Positions 36,361 through 46,005 of a stretch of DNA of 64,000 bases are shown one piece after another. Source of the stretch: Hyphomonadaceae bacterium (GTDB taxonomy: Bacteria > Pseudomonadota > Alphaproteobacteria > Caulobacterales > Aquidulcibacteraceae); contig JAKFWO010000036.1 in the NCBI GenBank assembly GCA_021731815.1, forward strand, positions 24,341-88,340, written 5' to 3'. How positions within the stretch are numbered: position 1 is the first letter of the stretch; each line of letters opens with the position of its first letter. The notes under the pieces are model-generated. The model was given only the letters and a program-made list of their open reading frames with translations, was not told the origin of the DNA and did no database searches. Position numbers and translations under genes: made by a program.

Positions 36361-37569
36361 ATGCGAATTACCGCTGCAAGAGTGATCGTCACCTGTCCAG
36401 GGCGCAATTTCGTGACGCTCAGGATCGAGACGGATCAGGGCGTTTACGGAATTGGCGATGCCACGCTGAACGGGCGGGAATTGGCGGTGGTTTCCTATCT
36501 GGAATCGCATGTCGTGCCGTGCCTGATCGGGATGGATCCGCGCCGGATCGAGGATATCTGGCAATTTCTCTATCGCGGGGCCTATTGGCGGCGTGGGCCG
36601 GTAACAATGCGCGCCATTGCGGCGGTTGATGTCGCGCTCTGGGACATCAAGGGCAAAATGGCAGGCATGCCGCTCTATGACCTGCTCGGCGGCCGGAGCC
36701 GTGACAGCGTGATGGTCTATGGTCACGCCAATGGCCGCGACATTGAAGAGACGGTGGATGCCGTCGGTCATTATGTCGACATGGGCTACAAGGCCGTCCG
36801 CGCGCAGACCGGTGTGCCGGGCATCAAGGATGCCTATGGAATTGGGCGCGGTAGGCTCCATTACGAGCCCGCCGATGCCGCACTGCCGGGGGTTACCGGC
36901 TGGGACACCCGCAAAGCACTGAATTACGTTCCGAAATTATTCGCCCAATTGCGAGAGAGATATGGGTTTGACCTCCATCTGCTCCATGACGGGCATCATC
37001 GTTACACCCCGCAGGAGGCCGCCAATCTCGGCCGGATGCTCGAGCCATTTCAATTGTTCTGGCTGGAAGATGTAACGCCCGCCGAAAATCAGGAGGCATT
37101 CCGGCTCATTCGCCAACACACCCTCACGCCGCTGGCGGTGGGAGAGATTTTCAATTCCATCTGGGATGCGAAGGATCTGATCCAGAACCAGTTGATCGAT
37201 TATATCCGCTGCACGGTCGTCGGGGCCGGCGGAATTACGCATTTGCGGCGCATTGCGGATCTCGCCAGCCTCTATCAGATCCGAACCGGGTGTCATGGCG
37301 CGACCGATCTGTCGCCCGTCACCATGGGGGCGGCACTCCATTTCGACATTTGGGTCCCCAATTTCGGTATCCAGGAATATATGCGCCACAGCGAAGAGAC
37401 CGACGCCGTCTTTCCGCATGATTATCGCTTTGAAGAAGGGGCTTTGCGCATTGGCGATCGCCCCGGTCATGGCGTCGATATCGATGAAGCGCTCGCCAGC
37501 AAATATCCATATAATCCCGCTTTTCTTCCGGTCGCCCGGCTGGACGACGGAACGATGTGGAACTGGTGA
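36361..37569 (+). CDS. manD: D-mannonate dehydratase, enolase superfamily (ManD)
   Basis: 402 residues. The sequence matches from end to end what I remember of the characterised Novosphingobium Man[24 protein letters not shown] start, [60 protein letters not shown], and the C-terminal [11 protein letters not shown]. Metal ligands are expected at [14 protein letters not shown] and VGEIFN. It dehydrates D-mannonate to 2-keto-3-deoxy-D-gluconate, serving instead of the unrelated UxuA. First gene of the plus-strand operon; kdgK overlaps its end. Confidence 0.96.
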   Translation: MRITAARVIVTCPGRNFVTLRIETDQGVYGIGDATLNGRELAVVSYLESHVVPCLIGMDPRRIEDIWQFLYRGAYWRRGPVTMRAIAAVDVALWDIKGKMAGMPLYDLLGGRSRDSVMVYGHANGRDIEETVDAVGHYVDMGYKAVRAQTGVPGIKDAYGIGRGRLHYEPADAALPGVTGWDTRKALNYVPKLFAQLRERYGFDLHLLHDGHHRYTPQEAANLGRMLEPFQLFWLEDVTPAENQEAFRLIRQHTLTPLAVGEIFNSIWDAKDLIQNQLIDYIRCTVVGAGGITHLRRIADLASLYQIRTGCHGATDLSPVTMGAALHFDIWVPNFGIQEYMRHSEETDAVFPHDYRFEEGALRIGDRPGHGVDIDEALASKYPYNPAFLPVARLDDGTMWNW

Positions 37570-38510
37570 TCCATGTGAAAACTCTTGTCTGTTTCGGCGA
37601 ATGCATGGTCGAGCTGAGCAATTCAGCGAGTGGTGAGCGGATCTGGTCGCAGGGTTATGCAGGCGACAGTTATAATGTCGCCGTCTATTGCCGCCGCCTT
37701 GGCCTGCCGACCGCGTTCATGACGGCGATCGGACCGGACGAATTCAGCGCAGGCATGCTCGGGGAATGGCGCGCCGAAGATATCGACACCAGCCTGGTGC
37801 TGCGGCACCCCGATCGTGTCGTGGGGCTTTATGCGATCCGGGTCGATGATCGCGGCGAACGATCCTTCACCTATTGGCGGTCAAAATCCGCGGCACGCGA
37901 ATTTTTCGCCTGTGCCGGGGCTGGTAACGCCCTCGCGCAGGCGGCCAAGGCGCGTTTGCTTTATCTGTCGGGGATTACCCTGTCGCTCTTTGATCGGGAT
38001 GGCCGCGCCCGCGTGATGGAACTGGTCAGGGCCGTGCGGCACAATGGTGGCCAGGTTGCGTTCGACACCAATTACCGCCTGGTCGGCTGGCCGGACAAGG
38101 CAGAAGCCTGCGACGTGTTTACGGCCTTTGGCCGGGAAACCGATATCGCGCTCCCCACTTTTGAGGACGACCAGCGATTATTTGGCGATTCCGACCCCGC
38201 AGGCTGCGCCGAACGCTGGCTGGGCCTTGGGGCCACGGAGGTCGCCGTCAAATTGGGTGCTGCGGGTGCGCTGATCGCAACGCCCTCCGAACACCGGGTG
38301 GTTCCGGCGCTGAATGTCGAAATCGTAAAAGACACGACCGGCGCAGGTGACGCCTTCAACGCAGCCTATCTCACTCATCGCTGCGCGGGAAAAACCGGGA
38401 TTGCGGCGGCTGAAGCCGGGCATGTGCTCGCCGCGAGCGTCGTGCAAAATGCCGGCGCCATCCTGCCGCGCGCCTTGATGCCGCTGCAATGCGGCCTGAC
38501 GCACCAATGA
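37566..38510 (+). CDS. kdgK: 2-keto-3-deoxygluconate kinase
   Basis: A PfkB/ribokinase-family sugar kinase of about 314 residues. [10 protein letters not shown] at the start, the [20 protein letters not shown] substrate region, and [20 protein letters not shown] with the catalytic Asp and anion hole are clear. It phosphorylates KDG from ManD to KDPG. GTG 37566 overlaps the manD stop (GTGA). GTG 37575 would give the common MKTLVCFGE start and is an alternative. KDPG aldolase (eda) is not in the window. It overlaps the GH2 gene by ATGA. Confidence 0.92.
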   Translation: MIHVKTLVCFGECMVELSNSASGERIWSQGYAGDSYNVAVYCRRLGLPTAFMTAIGPDEFSAGMLGEWRAEDIDTSLVLRHPDRVVGLYAIRVDDRGERSFTYWRSKSAAREFFACAGAGNALAQAAKARLLYLSGITLSLFDRDGRARVMELVRAVRHNGGQVAFDTNYRLVGWPDKAEACDVFTAFGRETDIALPTFEDDQRLFGDSDPAGCAERWLGLGATEVAVKLGAAGALIATPSEHRVVPALNVEIVKDTTGAGDAFNAAYLTHRCAGKTGIAAAEAGHVLAASVVQNAGAILPRALMPLQCGLTHQ

Positions 38511-40267
38511 CCCAAACCCCCGTCAATAACCGCTATCGCAGCGCCGTGGATCTTTCCGGGATCTGGCATATCTGCTTCGATCCGCAGGCCGATGGCGTGA
38601 GCCGCAATTGGCACAGGGGGATCGACCGCCGCCAGGCCTTCGCGATTGCGGTTCCCGGGAGCTGGAACGAGCAGCTCGCCGAAGCCGGATACATGAATTA
38701 TTGCGGCGTGGCCTGGTATGAAACGCGGTTTTACGTGCCAGAAACGGGCGCTGACCGCGTTCTCTCGCTCCATTTCGGCTCCGCCGATTTTTCTGCGGAA
38801 ATCTGGGTCAATGGCCAGCCGGCAGGCCGCAGCAAGGCCGCGATGCTGCCATTTGAAATCGCGCTTGAGGGGCTCGTGCAGCCAGGGGAAATAGCGGTGC
38901 TTGTGGTCCGGGTCGATGCCACGCTCGATTCTGAAGGACCCACGCAAGGAATTACGCGCGCCATCTATGAGGCCGAGAAACGGCCGCGGGACGAATATTT
39001 GCCGGCGGTGCGCTTCGATTTCTTCCCGTTCGGTGGCCTCAACCGCCCCGTATTTCTGACGAGCCGGCCGGGGATGCGGATCCGCGATCATGTCGTGGTC
39101 AGCTCGATGCGCACCGTTTCGGTCACTATTGACGCCCATGATGGCACGGAAGTCGTGGTTCGCCTGAGCGATGGGAGTGAATGTGTCGAACAGCGGGCCG
39201 CGCTGATCGACGGCAAGGCTTCGCTCACACTCTCACCCCAATGCCCTGAATTGTGGTCCCCCGATTCGCCCTTTCTCCATGATCTGGAAATCAGCCTGCT
39301 GGATGCGAAGGGCGTGACGGTCGATCAGATCAGCCAGCGCATCGGGCTGCGCGAATTCCGGGTGGAGGGGAGGCAGCTTTTGCTCAATGGCCAGCCCATT
39401 CGGCTCAAGGGCTTTGGCAAGCATGAGGAAAGCCCTCTTCATGGGCGCGGGCTCAATTTACCGCAACTCATCAAGGACTTCCATCTGCTCAAATGGATCG
39501 GTGCCAATTCGGTGCGCACCTCGCATTACCCCTATAGCGAGGCTTTCCTCGAATTAGCCGACGCGTTCGGGATCCTCGTGGTGGATGAGGTCTTTTCGAT
39601 CAATCTTGATTTCCGTCTGGTCAATGAAGCCACGCTCGCCAATCACAAGGACGCGGTTTCCCAATTGATCGCCCGTGACCGGAACCGGACCTGCGTCGTC
39701 GCCTGGTCGCTGGCCAATGAGCCCGGCTATCTGGCGGAGGCCGAATATCGCGAGAAGTCGCCGCCGTATTGGAAGGAACTTTTTGCGCATGCGCGTGCGC
39801 TCGATCCGACACGGCCAATGACGCATGCCAATGTCGGCTATGCCGGAAATGATGACCCCGCATTTGCGGAATCCGACATCATCGGCATGAACCGCTATCA
39901 CGGCTGGTACAGCGAACCCGCGCAGCTCGACCGCGCGACGGCGCGTTTGCGGGCCGATTTCGACGCGGTCGCCATGCATGGCAAACCCATCGTCCTGTTC
40001 GAATTCGGTGCCGATGCCATGGCCGGGCAGCATGCCAGCCATGACCAGATGTTCACTGAAGAATATCAGATGCGCTTCATCGAGGCTTATTGGCGCGAGA
40101 TCGTCGCACATCCGGCACTGGCCGGCGGGCATGTCTGGAATTTTGCCGATTTCCGCACGGCCCAGCATGGGCGGCGCGTCGTGCATAATCTCAAGGGCGT
40201 CTTTACCCGTACCCGCGAGCCAAAAATGGCGGCCTGGGCGCTGCGAACCTTATGGGGTATGGCATGA
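38507..40267 (+). CDS. uidA: Cytoplasmic GH2 beta-glucuronidase
   Basis: 586 residues, no signal peptide. The N-terminal sugar-binding domain (WNEQLAEAGYMNYCGVAWYE) resembles GusA. VVAWSLANEPGYL holds the acid/base Glu and IVLFEFGADAMAG the nucleophile. WNFADFRTAQ and VVHNLKGVFTRTREPK match the E. coli enzyme and include the N-x-K motif that recognises the carboxylate. It would release glucuronate from imported beta-glucuronides. It overlaps kdgK and the carrier gene by 4 nt each. I infer that this enzyme and the exported GH2 split the work between cytoplasm and periplasm. Confidence 0.93.
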   Translation: MTQTPVNNRYRSAVDLSGIWHICFDPQADGVSRNWHRGIDRRQAFAIAVPGSWNEQLAEAGYMNYCGVAWYETRFYVPETGADRVLSLHFGSADFSAEIWVNGQPAGRSKAAMLPFEIALEGLVQPGEIAVLVVRVDATLDSEGPTQGITRAIYEAEKRPRDEYLPAVRFDFFPFGGLNRPVFLTSRPGMRIRDHVVVSSMRTVSVTIDAHDGTEVVVRLSDGSECVEQRAALIDGKASLTLSPQCPELWSPDSPFLHDLEISLLDAKGVTVDQISQRIGLREFRVEGRQLLLNGQPIRLKGFGKHEESPLHGRGLNLPQLIKDFHLLKWIGANSVRTSHYPYSEAFLELADAFGILVVDEVFSINLDFRLVNEATLANHKDAVSQLIARDRNRTCVVAWSLANEPGYLAEAEYREKSPPYWKELFAHARALDPTRPMTHANVGYAGNDDPAFAESDIIGMNRYHGWYSEPAQLDRATARLRADFDAVAMHGKPIVLFEFGADAMAGQHASHDQMFTEEYQMRFIEAYWREIVAHPALAGGHVWNFADFRTAQHGRRVVHNLKGVFTRTREPKMAAWALRTLWGMA

Positions 40268-41628
40268 ACGACCCGGTCAGGCTGAAAACCAGCGCGAGGC
40301 TCGGCTGGGCCTCGGGTGATTTCGGCTTCAACATCTTCTGGCAGGCACTGAACCTGCTGATGATTCCCTTTTACACGGATGTTCTCGGCCTCGATGCGAA
40401 ACTCGCCGGCAGCGTGTTTCTGATTGCGAGCCTGTGGGACGGATTTGCCGACACCATCATCGCAGCGATCGCCGACCGCACGCGAACCCGCTGGGGCAGC
40501 TACCGGCCCTATCTGATCTTTGCCTCCCCGGTGCTGGTAATTGCCTTCATGCTGGCCTTCCTGACGCCGGATTGGAACCAGGGCGGGCTGTTTGTCTATG
40601 CGCTTCTGAGCCAGATCTTCCTGCGGACGGCCTATTCGGTGGTGTCGATCCCCTATAGCTCCCTTTCGGCGCGCATATCGCTGGATGCCAATGAACGGGC
40701 CAGCATGGCGGGCTGGCGGATGTTTTTTGCCTTTTCGGGCGGTGCGGTCGTCACCTTCTTCATGCCCCGCCTCGTGGGGATGGTGGGAGACAGGGCGGAT
40801 AACACGACCTATGTCATCGCTGCAGGTCTGGTCGGAATCGTCAGCCTGCCATTTTTCTGGCTGACCTTTGCCACAACCCGCGAACCTCCACGATTGTCGG
40901 AAACCAATCCACAGGGGTTTTCGCTTGCGTCAACCGGCGAGGATCTCAGAGCGACCTGGCTGATGGCCCGGCTTAACGGCCCCCTGATGCGGATTTTCGG
41001 CTGCATCATCGTCTCCAGCCTTGCCTTCACCATGACCAATAAATGTCTGGTCTATTATGTGACCTATTATCTGGATCGCAAGGATCTGGTTTCTTCGCTG
41101 GTCCCTTTCGCGCTGATCATGAATCTGATATTCGCGCCGGTCTGGGCGTGGATCGCCCAGCGCGGCAGCAAGCGGCTGACCTGGCTCATTGCCAATGGAA
41201 TCAGCGCGGTTGCCTACACGCTTTTCTTCTTTTCGACATCGAAAGACCCGTTCATTGCAGCGATTCTCATCGGCATCATTTCGGCAGCCAATGTGGCCTA
41301 TCAGGTGCTGTTCTGGGCCATGCTGCCCGATACGGTAGAATATAATCTCTGGAAAACCGGCCAGCGCCACGACGCCAAGGTATTCGGCTTCGCATCATTT
41401 GCAAAACAATTGGCGCTCGGCGTGAATGGGGCGCTGCTCGGATTATTATTGTCCAATATTGGCTATGTCCCAAACCAGCCGCAGAGCGCCGAAACCCTGA
41501 CCGGGCTGAAGGCGATCATGTCCCTGATTCCGTTGCTGGGGGTCGGGGCGTCTGCCTTGCTCATCTGGAATTATCCGCTGGATCAACGCCGCCACCGGGA
41601 AGTCATGGCCGAAATCGCGGCGCGGTAG
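40264..41628 (+). CDS. GPH-family glycoside/uronide:cation symporter
   Basis: A 12-helix inner-membrane carrier of 454 residues. FYTDVLGLDAKLAGSVFLIA and SLWDGFADTIIAAIADRTRT-RWGSYRPYLIF are the GPH (MelB/GusB/XynB) signature regions. Late loop YNLWKTGQRHDAKVFGFASF is also typical. Directly after uidA, as gusB follows gusA in E. coli, so glucuronides are the likely cargo. ATG 40264 with GGGG upstream is preferred over the ATG at 40252. Last gene of the manD operon. Confidence 0.9.
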   Translation: MNDPVRLKTSARLGWASGDFGFNIFWQALNLLMIPFYTDVLGLDAKLAGSVFLIASLWDGFADTIIAAIADRTRTRWGSYRPYLIFASPVLVIAFMLAFLTPDWNQGGLFVYALLSQIFLRTAYSVVSIPYSSLSARISLDANERASMAGWRMFFAFSGGAVVTFFMPRLVGMVGDRADNTTYVIAAGLVGIVSLPFFWLTFATTREPPRLSETNPQGFSLASTGEDLRATWLMARLNGPLMRIFGCIIVSSLAFTMTNKCLVYYVTYYLDRKDLVSSLVPFALIMNLIFAPVWAWIAQRGSKRLTWLIANGISAVAYTLFFFSTSKDPFIAAILIGIISAANVAYQVLFWAMLPDTVEYNLWKTGQRHDAKVFGFASFAKQLALGVNGALLGLLLSNIGYVPNQPQSAETLTGLKAIMSLIPLLGVGASALLIWNYPLDQRRHREVMAEIAAR

Positions 41629-41719
41629 CGCTTCGTAAGGACAAACCGGTGCCACCTGGTTGGAATCCGCTGCGCCAATTGTTCAAAGCCAAAGCGATTT
41701 CGATGGTTCAGAGCGAGAC

Positions 41720-42976
41720 CTATATCCGATCGGCATTTTTCCAAATGGCGGGATCATAGTCGATACCCCAACCCGGGCCTTTTGGTATCCGCACGAAGCC
41801 ATCCACGGGCTTCAGCACCGGATCATGGACGAAATCGAGCCTGCTCTCGCGCGATCGATATTCCTGAAAGCCCCAGAGATCGGGGGCTGTCGCGCACAGA
41901 TGCAGCATGGGCGCAATATCGGCCCCATTGCGCGGAAAATGCGGATTATAAAGCAGTTTTTGCTCGCGCGCCATTCGCATGATCTCGAGATTGCGAAATA
42001 TTCCGCCCGCATAGATGAGATCCGGCTGGATAACGTCAAATACGCGGTGCGAGGTCAGCCAGCGCCATCGTTCGAGCGCATAATCATTTTCACCACCCGC
42101 GACCTTCAGTTTGAGCCTCCTTTTGCGGATCGCGGAAGAAAGCTGCGCATTCATCTCGAAATCCTCGAACGGGCAGGGTTCTTCGAAAAGCGCGACACCA
42201 TAATCCTCCAGCATCGCAGCGATCTCCAATCCCTTCCCCGCATCATAGGCGCCATTGGCATCGGCATAAATCGTCATGGCATCGCCAAAGGTCTTGCGCA
42301 GGCCGCTGATGATCGCTTCGGTCCGCCCTGGCGACACGTCGCTGTTATAGCCCATGCGCCGGCCGATCTTGACCTTGACACAGCGCACGCCGGTTTCGGC
42401 CACGCGTTGCCCGAGATGCGCGATCTCGGCCTCGGGGGAGGTGTCGCGCGCATTGGACGACATATAGACCGGGATGTTTTCGGTCAGAATCGGCCCCAGA
42501 AAATCAGCGCAGCTGCGCTGTGCGGTTTTCCCGAGCAGGTCCCAGATGGCCAGTTCGACCTGTCCGATCGCCGACCAGAAGGGCAGCCCGGCAAATTCAT
42601 AATCCTCGCGAGCGGCGCGGCCAATCAGCCCGGCAAGGTCGCGGGCGTCGGCCCCCTGAAAGCGCGGGACCGCAAACAGCCGGAAAAACTCAAATGTCTC
42701 CTTCGCTTTGGTCGAACCGCGAACAATGCCTTCGACGCCATCGGCGGAGACTACCCGGATCAGGGGTGTTCCGGCGTCCCGGGTCACCCATTGCTCGGCG
42801 CTGCGGATGATCACCGGCCGGTCGAAAAAGCTGTGAAAATCGGTCCGGGGCCGGGGGTCAACCGGGAAGCGCAAGCGGCCCTTCCGGTCGGGTCGCGCAA
42901 CAATCCCCTGGCCAAAGGCCGATGCCGGAATTGCCGCCAGTGCAGCGAGAAGCATGTCACGTCGATTGATGTTCAC
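41720..42976 (-). CDS. Exported enolase-superfamily (mandelate racemase/muconate lactonizing-like) protein
   Basis: 418 residues. The N-terminus, NINRRDMLLAALAAIPASAF, looks like a twin-arginine signal ending near residue 22. The body is an enolase-superfamily barrel: CVKVKIGRRMGY holds the KxK base, YADANGAYD, FEEPCPFED and AGGENDYAL the three metal carboxylates, and NPHFPRNGADIAPM a His. With all catalytic parts kept, it should abstract a proton alpha to a carboxylate, for instance on an aldonate or uronate. Export of such an enzyme is unusual. The start GTG overlaps the GH28 stop (GTGA), so the two are co-expressed. Confidence 0.82.
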   Translation of the reverse strand: MNINRRDMLLAALAAIPASAFGQGIVARPDRKGRLRFPVDPRPRTDFHSFFDRPVIIRSAEQWVTRDAGTPLIRVVSADGVEGIVRGSTKAKETFEFFRLFAVPRFQGADARDLAGLIGRAAREDYEFAGLPFWSAIGQVELAIWDLLGKTAQRSCADFLGPILTENIPVYMSSNARDTSPEAEIAHLGQRVAETGVRCVKVKIGRRMGYNSDVSPGRTEAIISGLRKTFGDAMTIYADANGAYDAGKGLEIAAMLEDYGVALFEEPCPFEDFEMNAQLSSAIRKRRLKLKVAGGENDYALERWRWLTSHRVFDVIQPDLIYAGGIFRNLEIMRMAREQKLLYNPHFPRNGADIAPMLHLCATAPDLWGFQEYRSRESRLDFVHDPVLKPVDGFVRIPKGPGWGIDYDPAIWKNADRI

Positions 42977-44337
42977 GGGGCGACCACCTTTCCATCGACC
43001 GTGATCAGCGTACTGCCCGGGAGTGCCCAGACTGGCCGCCCGCCCCGACCATTGCCGGATTGCACATCGATCCCTGACATTTGTGCCCCGGCGACATTTC
43101 CCAGCACCAGATGCGCATTGACAGCGGAAAAATCGGACGAGCCGGCAAGGGGTTTGAAATTGCGGTTCCCGAGCGGCTTGCCCTTCAGTTGTGGCAAATC
43201 TTGCGGGTCGGTGACCCGCATTCGCAGATTACGGATGGAAAGATCGGTCACGGGCGATTTGGGATGGCCGGCAATCAGGACATTTCCACCAGTGCTGATA
43301 TCGATCCCGTCAAAGGTCACGCCGTGAATTCGGCCGGGCGGCCGGTTCTGCTGCGTCTCCTGATCGGCGGGCGAATCAGCTCTGGCATCGATGTCGATGA
43401 AGATCGGGTAATGGCGCGGATGACGCCCGCCCGTCGCGATGCGGATATTGTCGAAACGGATATTCTCGTAGATTCCGCCATGGATCATGAACATCGCGAT
43501 GCCATAGCGCGAATTCGTGATGGTCAAATTCGTGAACAGGCTGTCGCGCATGCCTGAAGACGAGCGCGTGCCAAATTTGATGGCACCATCATCGGAGGTG
43601 ATGCGGCAATTATTGACCTGAAGCCGTTCGATCATCCGCTTGCGCATCTTGGGCACGATACCATCGTCACCCACCGAGATCAGGCAATTCGATATGCGTA
43701 CATCATGTGAATCAATCACCTGCAACCCGTCAGTATTGGGAGAATCGGCGGGCGCGGTCAGTGTAACGCCATCGATCACCACATTGTCGCAATCCATGAC
43801 GCCCATCAGAAACATCGGCGTATCGCGAATGCTGATGTCGCGGATCTTCACATTATTGCATCCCTGAACGATCAGACCGAAGCGGATGCGGTCCCTGTCT
43901 TCCTTGCCCCAATAAGCGGGACCCGAGCCATCGATCACCCCCAGACCGCTGATCTCCAGATTTGAGATATTCGCGCCAAATATAAAGGGTCGATGGTTTC
44001 CGTTGTCATCGATCGCCTTTTGCGCCGGGAAGTCGGCGAGGGCGGCCGACGCCCGCAGAACCGCACCTGGAGCGAGATAAAACTCCATATTCGAGCGCAG
44101 CTCGATCTGGCCCAGCAAATATTCGCCCGAGGGCACAATGACGATCCCGCCGCGCCCCCCGCATTGATCAATCGCGGCCTGAACCGCCAGCGTATCGGGC
44201 ATCCCATCATCGGCGATCGCGCCATGAAGCTTCACGTTGCACAAATTTCCCGCCATCCCGGCCAGTCGGGCCGGGATGGCGTCCCCGGACGGGGGGCCAG
44301 CGAAGTGGAGGGCCGCCAGCATCACGATCAGGAACAT
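42973..44337 (-). CDS. Exported glycoside hydrolase family 28-like protein (second)
   Basis: About 454 residues, beta-helix. A hydrophobic signal (MFLIVMLAALHFAG) begins at ATG 44337, preceded by GAAGGATGG; the longer frame from 44436 has no such site. SPNTDGLQVIDSHDVRI gives the catalytic NTD, ISVGDDGIVPK the Asp pair, and ITSDDGAIKFGT a related turn. There is no GHG and no RIK, so the active site departs from polygalacturonases. It is followed by the exported enolase-superfamily gene with a 4-nt overlap, and it faces two candidate operators just upstream. Confidence 0.82.
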   Translation of the reverse strand: MFLIVMLAALHFAGPPSGDAIPARLAGMAGNLCNVKLHGAIADDGMPDTLAVQAAIDQCGGRGGIVIVPSGEYLLGQIELRSNMEFYLAPGAVLRASAALADFPAQKAIDDNGNHRPFIFGANISNLEISGLGVIDGSGPAYWGKEDRDRIRFGLIVQGCNNVKIRDISIRDTPMFLMGVMDCDNVVIDGVTLTAPADSPNTDGLQVIDSHDVRISNCLISVGDDGIVPKMRKRMIERLQVNNCRITSDDGAIKFGTRSSSGMRDSLFTNLTITNSRYGIAMFMIHGGIYENIRFDNIRIATGGRHPRHYPIFIDIDARADSPADQETQQNRPPGRIHGVTFDGIDISTGGNVLIAGHPKSPVTDLSIRNLRMRVTDPQDLPQLKGKPLGNRNFKPLAGSSDFSAVNAHLVLGNVAGAQMSGIDVQSGNGRGGRPVWALPGSTLITVDGKVVAP

Positions 44338-44391
44338 GGATCCATCCTTCAATACCGCTATTTCGCACCATGCTAGACCGTGATTGACAAA

Positions 44392-44436
44392 TTGGCCAGA
44401 CCATTCTAGTGCGATCGGGTAGAATTGGTACGGCAA
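44392..44436. promoter_or_regulatory. Two candidate GntR/FadR-type operators
   Basis: TTGGCCAGACCA at 44392-44403 and TTGGTACGGCAA at 44425-44436 lie 55-100 bp before the GH28 start. The first matches the TTGG-N5-CCA form seen at 36284, 50348 and 50430. The second has a weaker right half. Confidence 0.45.
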
Positions 44437-44454
44437 GTTGGCTGTGATTGCAAA

Positions 44455-44690
44455 TTAAGGGAAAGCCTTTTGTGGGGTGCCAAATTCGTCCCCGATGCGC
44501 CGCTCAATGACGTTTTTGCCGGAGAAATCGGGTTCGCCGGAGAAATCGGGTTCTCCTGAGAAATCAGGACGGGGCGGCACGCCATCCGCCTCTTCGATGA
44601 GCGCAATAATAGCATCCGGGGGACGGAGCGGAGCAGGGTTTCCCTGCAAATTGATCGTTTTGAACGCAAAGCCCAGGGTTGTATCCATGC
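44455..44690 (-). CDS. Hypothetical 78-residue protein with a DFSGEP repeat
   Basis: An open frame on the minus strand between exuT and the GH28 gene. It starts MDTTLGFAFKTINLQG and later reads PDFSGEPDFSGEPDFSGK, encoded by an 18-bp DNA repeat. No family is recognised and the ribosome site (AAACGGG) is weak. It would share the direction of the GH28 gene. The overlapping plus-strand frame gives PEKSG repeats, which look less protein-like elsewhere. It may not be a real gene. Confidence 0.3.
44518..44571. repeat. 18-bp tandem repeat, three copies
   Basis: GCCGGAGAAATCGGGTTC at 44518 and 44536 is exact, with a diverged third copy at 44554. Confidence 0.9.
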
Positions 44691-44712
44691 CCGTTTCTGA
44701 TCGTATCGCTTC

Positions 44713-46005
44713 GTGAGCGACATCCCCGCCGCATCTGCCACACAAAAATCCGGAATGACCCGGCACCGCTGGGTCATTTGCGCGTTGTTGTTTTTTGCAA
44801 CGACCATCAATTATGTCGACCGCCAGGTGATCGGCATATTGAAGCCGACCTTGAGTGCCGAATTCGGCTGGTCTGAGACCGATTACGCCAATATCGTGTT
44901 CTGTTTTCAGGCCGCTTATGCGATCGGCCTGCTTCTGGTCGGACGATTCATTGACACGGTCGGTGTCAAATGGGGCTTTGCGATTGCCGTCGCGGTCTGG
45001 AGCCTCTTTGGCATGGCACATGCCGCAGCATCCAGCGTTGCGACCTTTGCCATGGCGCGCTTCGGCCTTGGCATTGGCGAGGCCGGAAATTTCCCGGCCG
45101 CGATCCGTTCGACCGCCAATTGGTTCCCCAAAAAGGAACGCGCGCTGGCCACCGGAATTTTCAATTCCGGCTCCAATGTCGGGGCGATCCTCACGCCGCT
45201 GGTCGTTCCGTTCATCGTCATCGATCTGGCGATGGGCTGGCAGGGCGCGTTCCTGATCACAGGTGCGCTGGGTTTCGTCTGGCTGATTGTCTGGCTGATG
45301 ATCTATCGCGAGCCGGAAGGAAATCCCAAAATCAATTCCGCCGAATTTGCCCATATCCGCAGCGACCCGGTCGAGCGCGACGCACCGATTGCCTGGGGTC
45401 GGCTGATCAGATTTCGCCAGACCTGGGCTTTCGCAATTGCCAAATTTCTGACCGATCCGATCTGGTGGTTCTTCCTGTTCTGGCTCCCCGATTTTTTTGG
45501 TAAAACCTACGGACTGGACCTGAAAACTTTTGGCCCGCCCTTGATTGCCATCTATCTGCTGGCCGATATTGGCAGCATTGGCGGGGGCTGGCTGTCCTCG
45601 ACCCTGATCAAGCGCGGCTGGAGTATCAATGACGGGCGCAAAACGGCCATGCTGGTCTGCGCCCTGTGTGTCCTGCCGGTCAGCCTCGCCGTTTTCGCCG
45701 AAAACCTGTATATTGCGATCGGGATCATTGGCGTTGCGGCAGCAGCACATCAGGGCTGGTCTGCCAATCTCTTTACGATGGTTTCAGATGTCATGCCGCG
45801 ACGGGCTGTGGGATCGGTGGTCGGGATCGGCGGTATGGCCGGCGCAATCGGCGGCATGCTCATGGCCCAATATGCCGGCTATGTCCTCGAAAATGTCGGC
45901 AGCTATGCGCCGATCTTTGTGCTGATCGGGTCGATGTATCTTGTGGCGCTTGCGATCATCCATATCCTCGTGCCGCGCCTTGAGCCGGCGCGCGTCGATC
46001 CCTGA
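44713..46005 (+). CDS. exuT: Hexuronate transporter, MFS (ExuT-like)
   Basis: A 12-helix major facilitator carrier of about 430 residues, anion:cation symporter subfamily. FFATTINYVDRQVIGILKPT in TM1, ARFGLGIGEAGNFPAAIRST in TM4 and TGIFNSGSNVGAILTPLVVP in TM5 are characteristic of hexuronate and tartrate carriers. It would import free glucuronate or galacturonate. The open frame begins with GTG 44713; ATG 44755 (MTRHRWVICALL), at the usual start point, is an alternative. Its stop overlaps the ATG of the glycerate kinase gene (TGATG). Confidence 0.88.
   Translation: MSDIPAASATQKSGMTRHRWVICALLFFATTINYVDRQVIGILKPTLSAEFGWSETDYANIVFCFQAAYAIGLLLVGRFIDTVGVKWGFAIAVAVWSLFGMAHAAASSVATFAMARFGLGIGEAGNFPAAIRSTANWFPKKERALATGIFNSGSNVGAILTPLVVPFIVIDLAMGWQGAFLITGALGFVWLIVWLMIYREPEGNPKINSAEFAHIRSDPVERDAPIAWGRLIRFRQTWAFAIAKFLTDPIWWFFLFWLPDFFGKTYGLDLKTFGPPLIAIYLLADIGSIGGGWLSSTLIKRGWSINDGRKTAMLVCALCVLPVSLAVFAENLYIAIGIIGVAAAAHQGWSANLFTMVSDVMPRRAVGSVVGIGGMAGAIGGMLMAQYAGYVLENVGSYAPIFVLIGSMYLVALAIIHILVPRLEPARVDP

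Noticed and set aside
44455..45750. 431-codon minus-strand frame opposite exuT
   Set aside because: Most of it is a shadow of exuT; only the last 78 codons beyond exuT were kept, as a low-confidence hypothetical.
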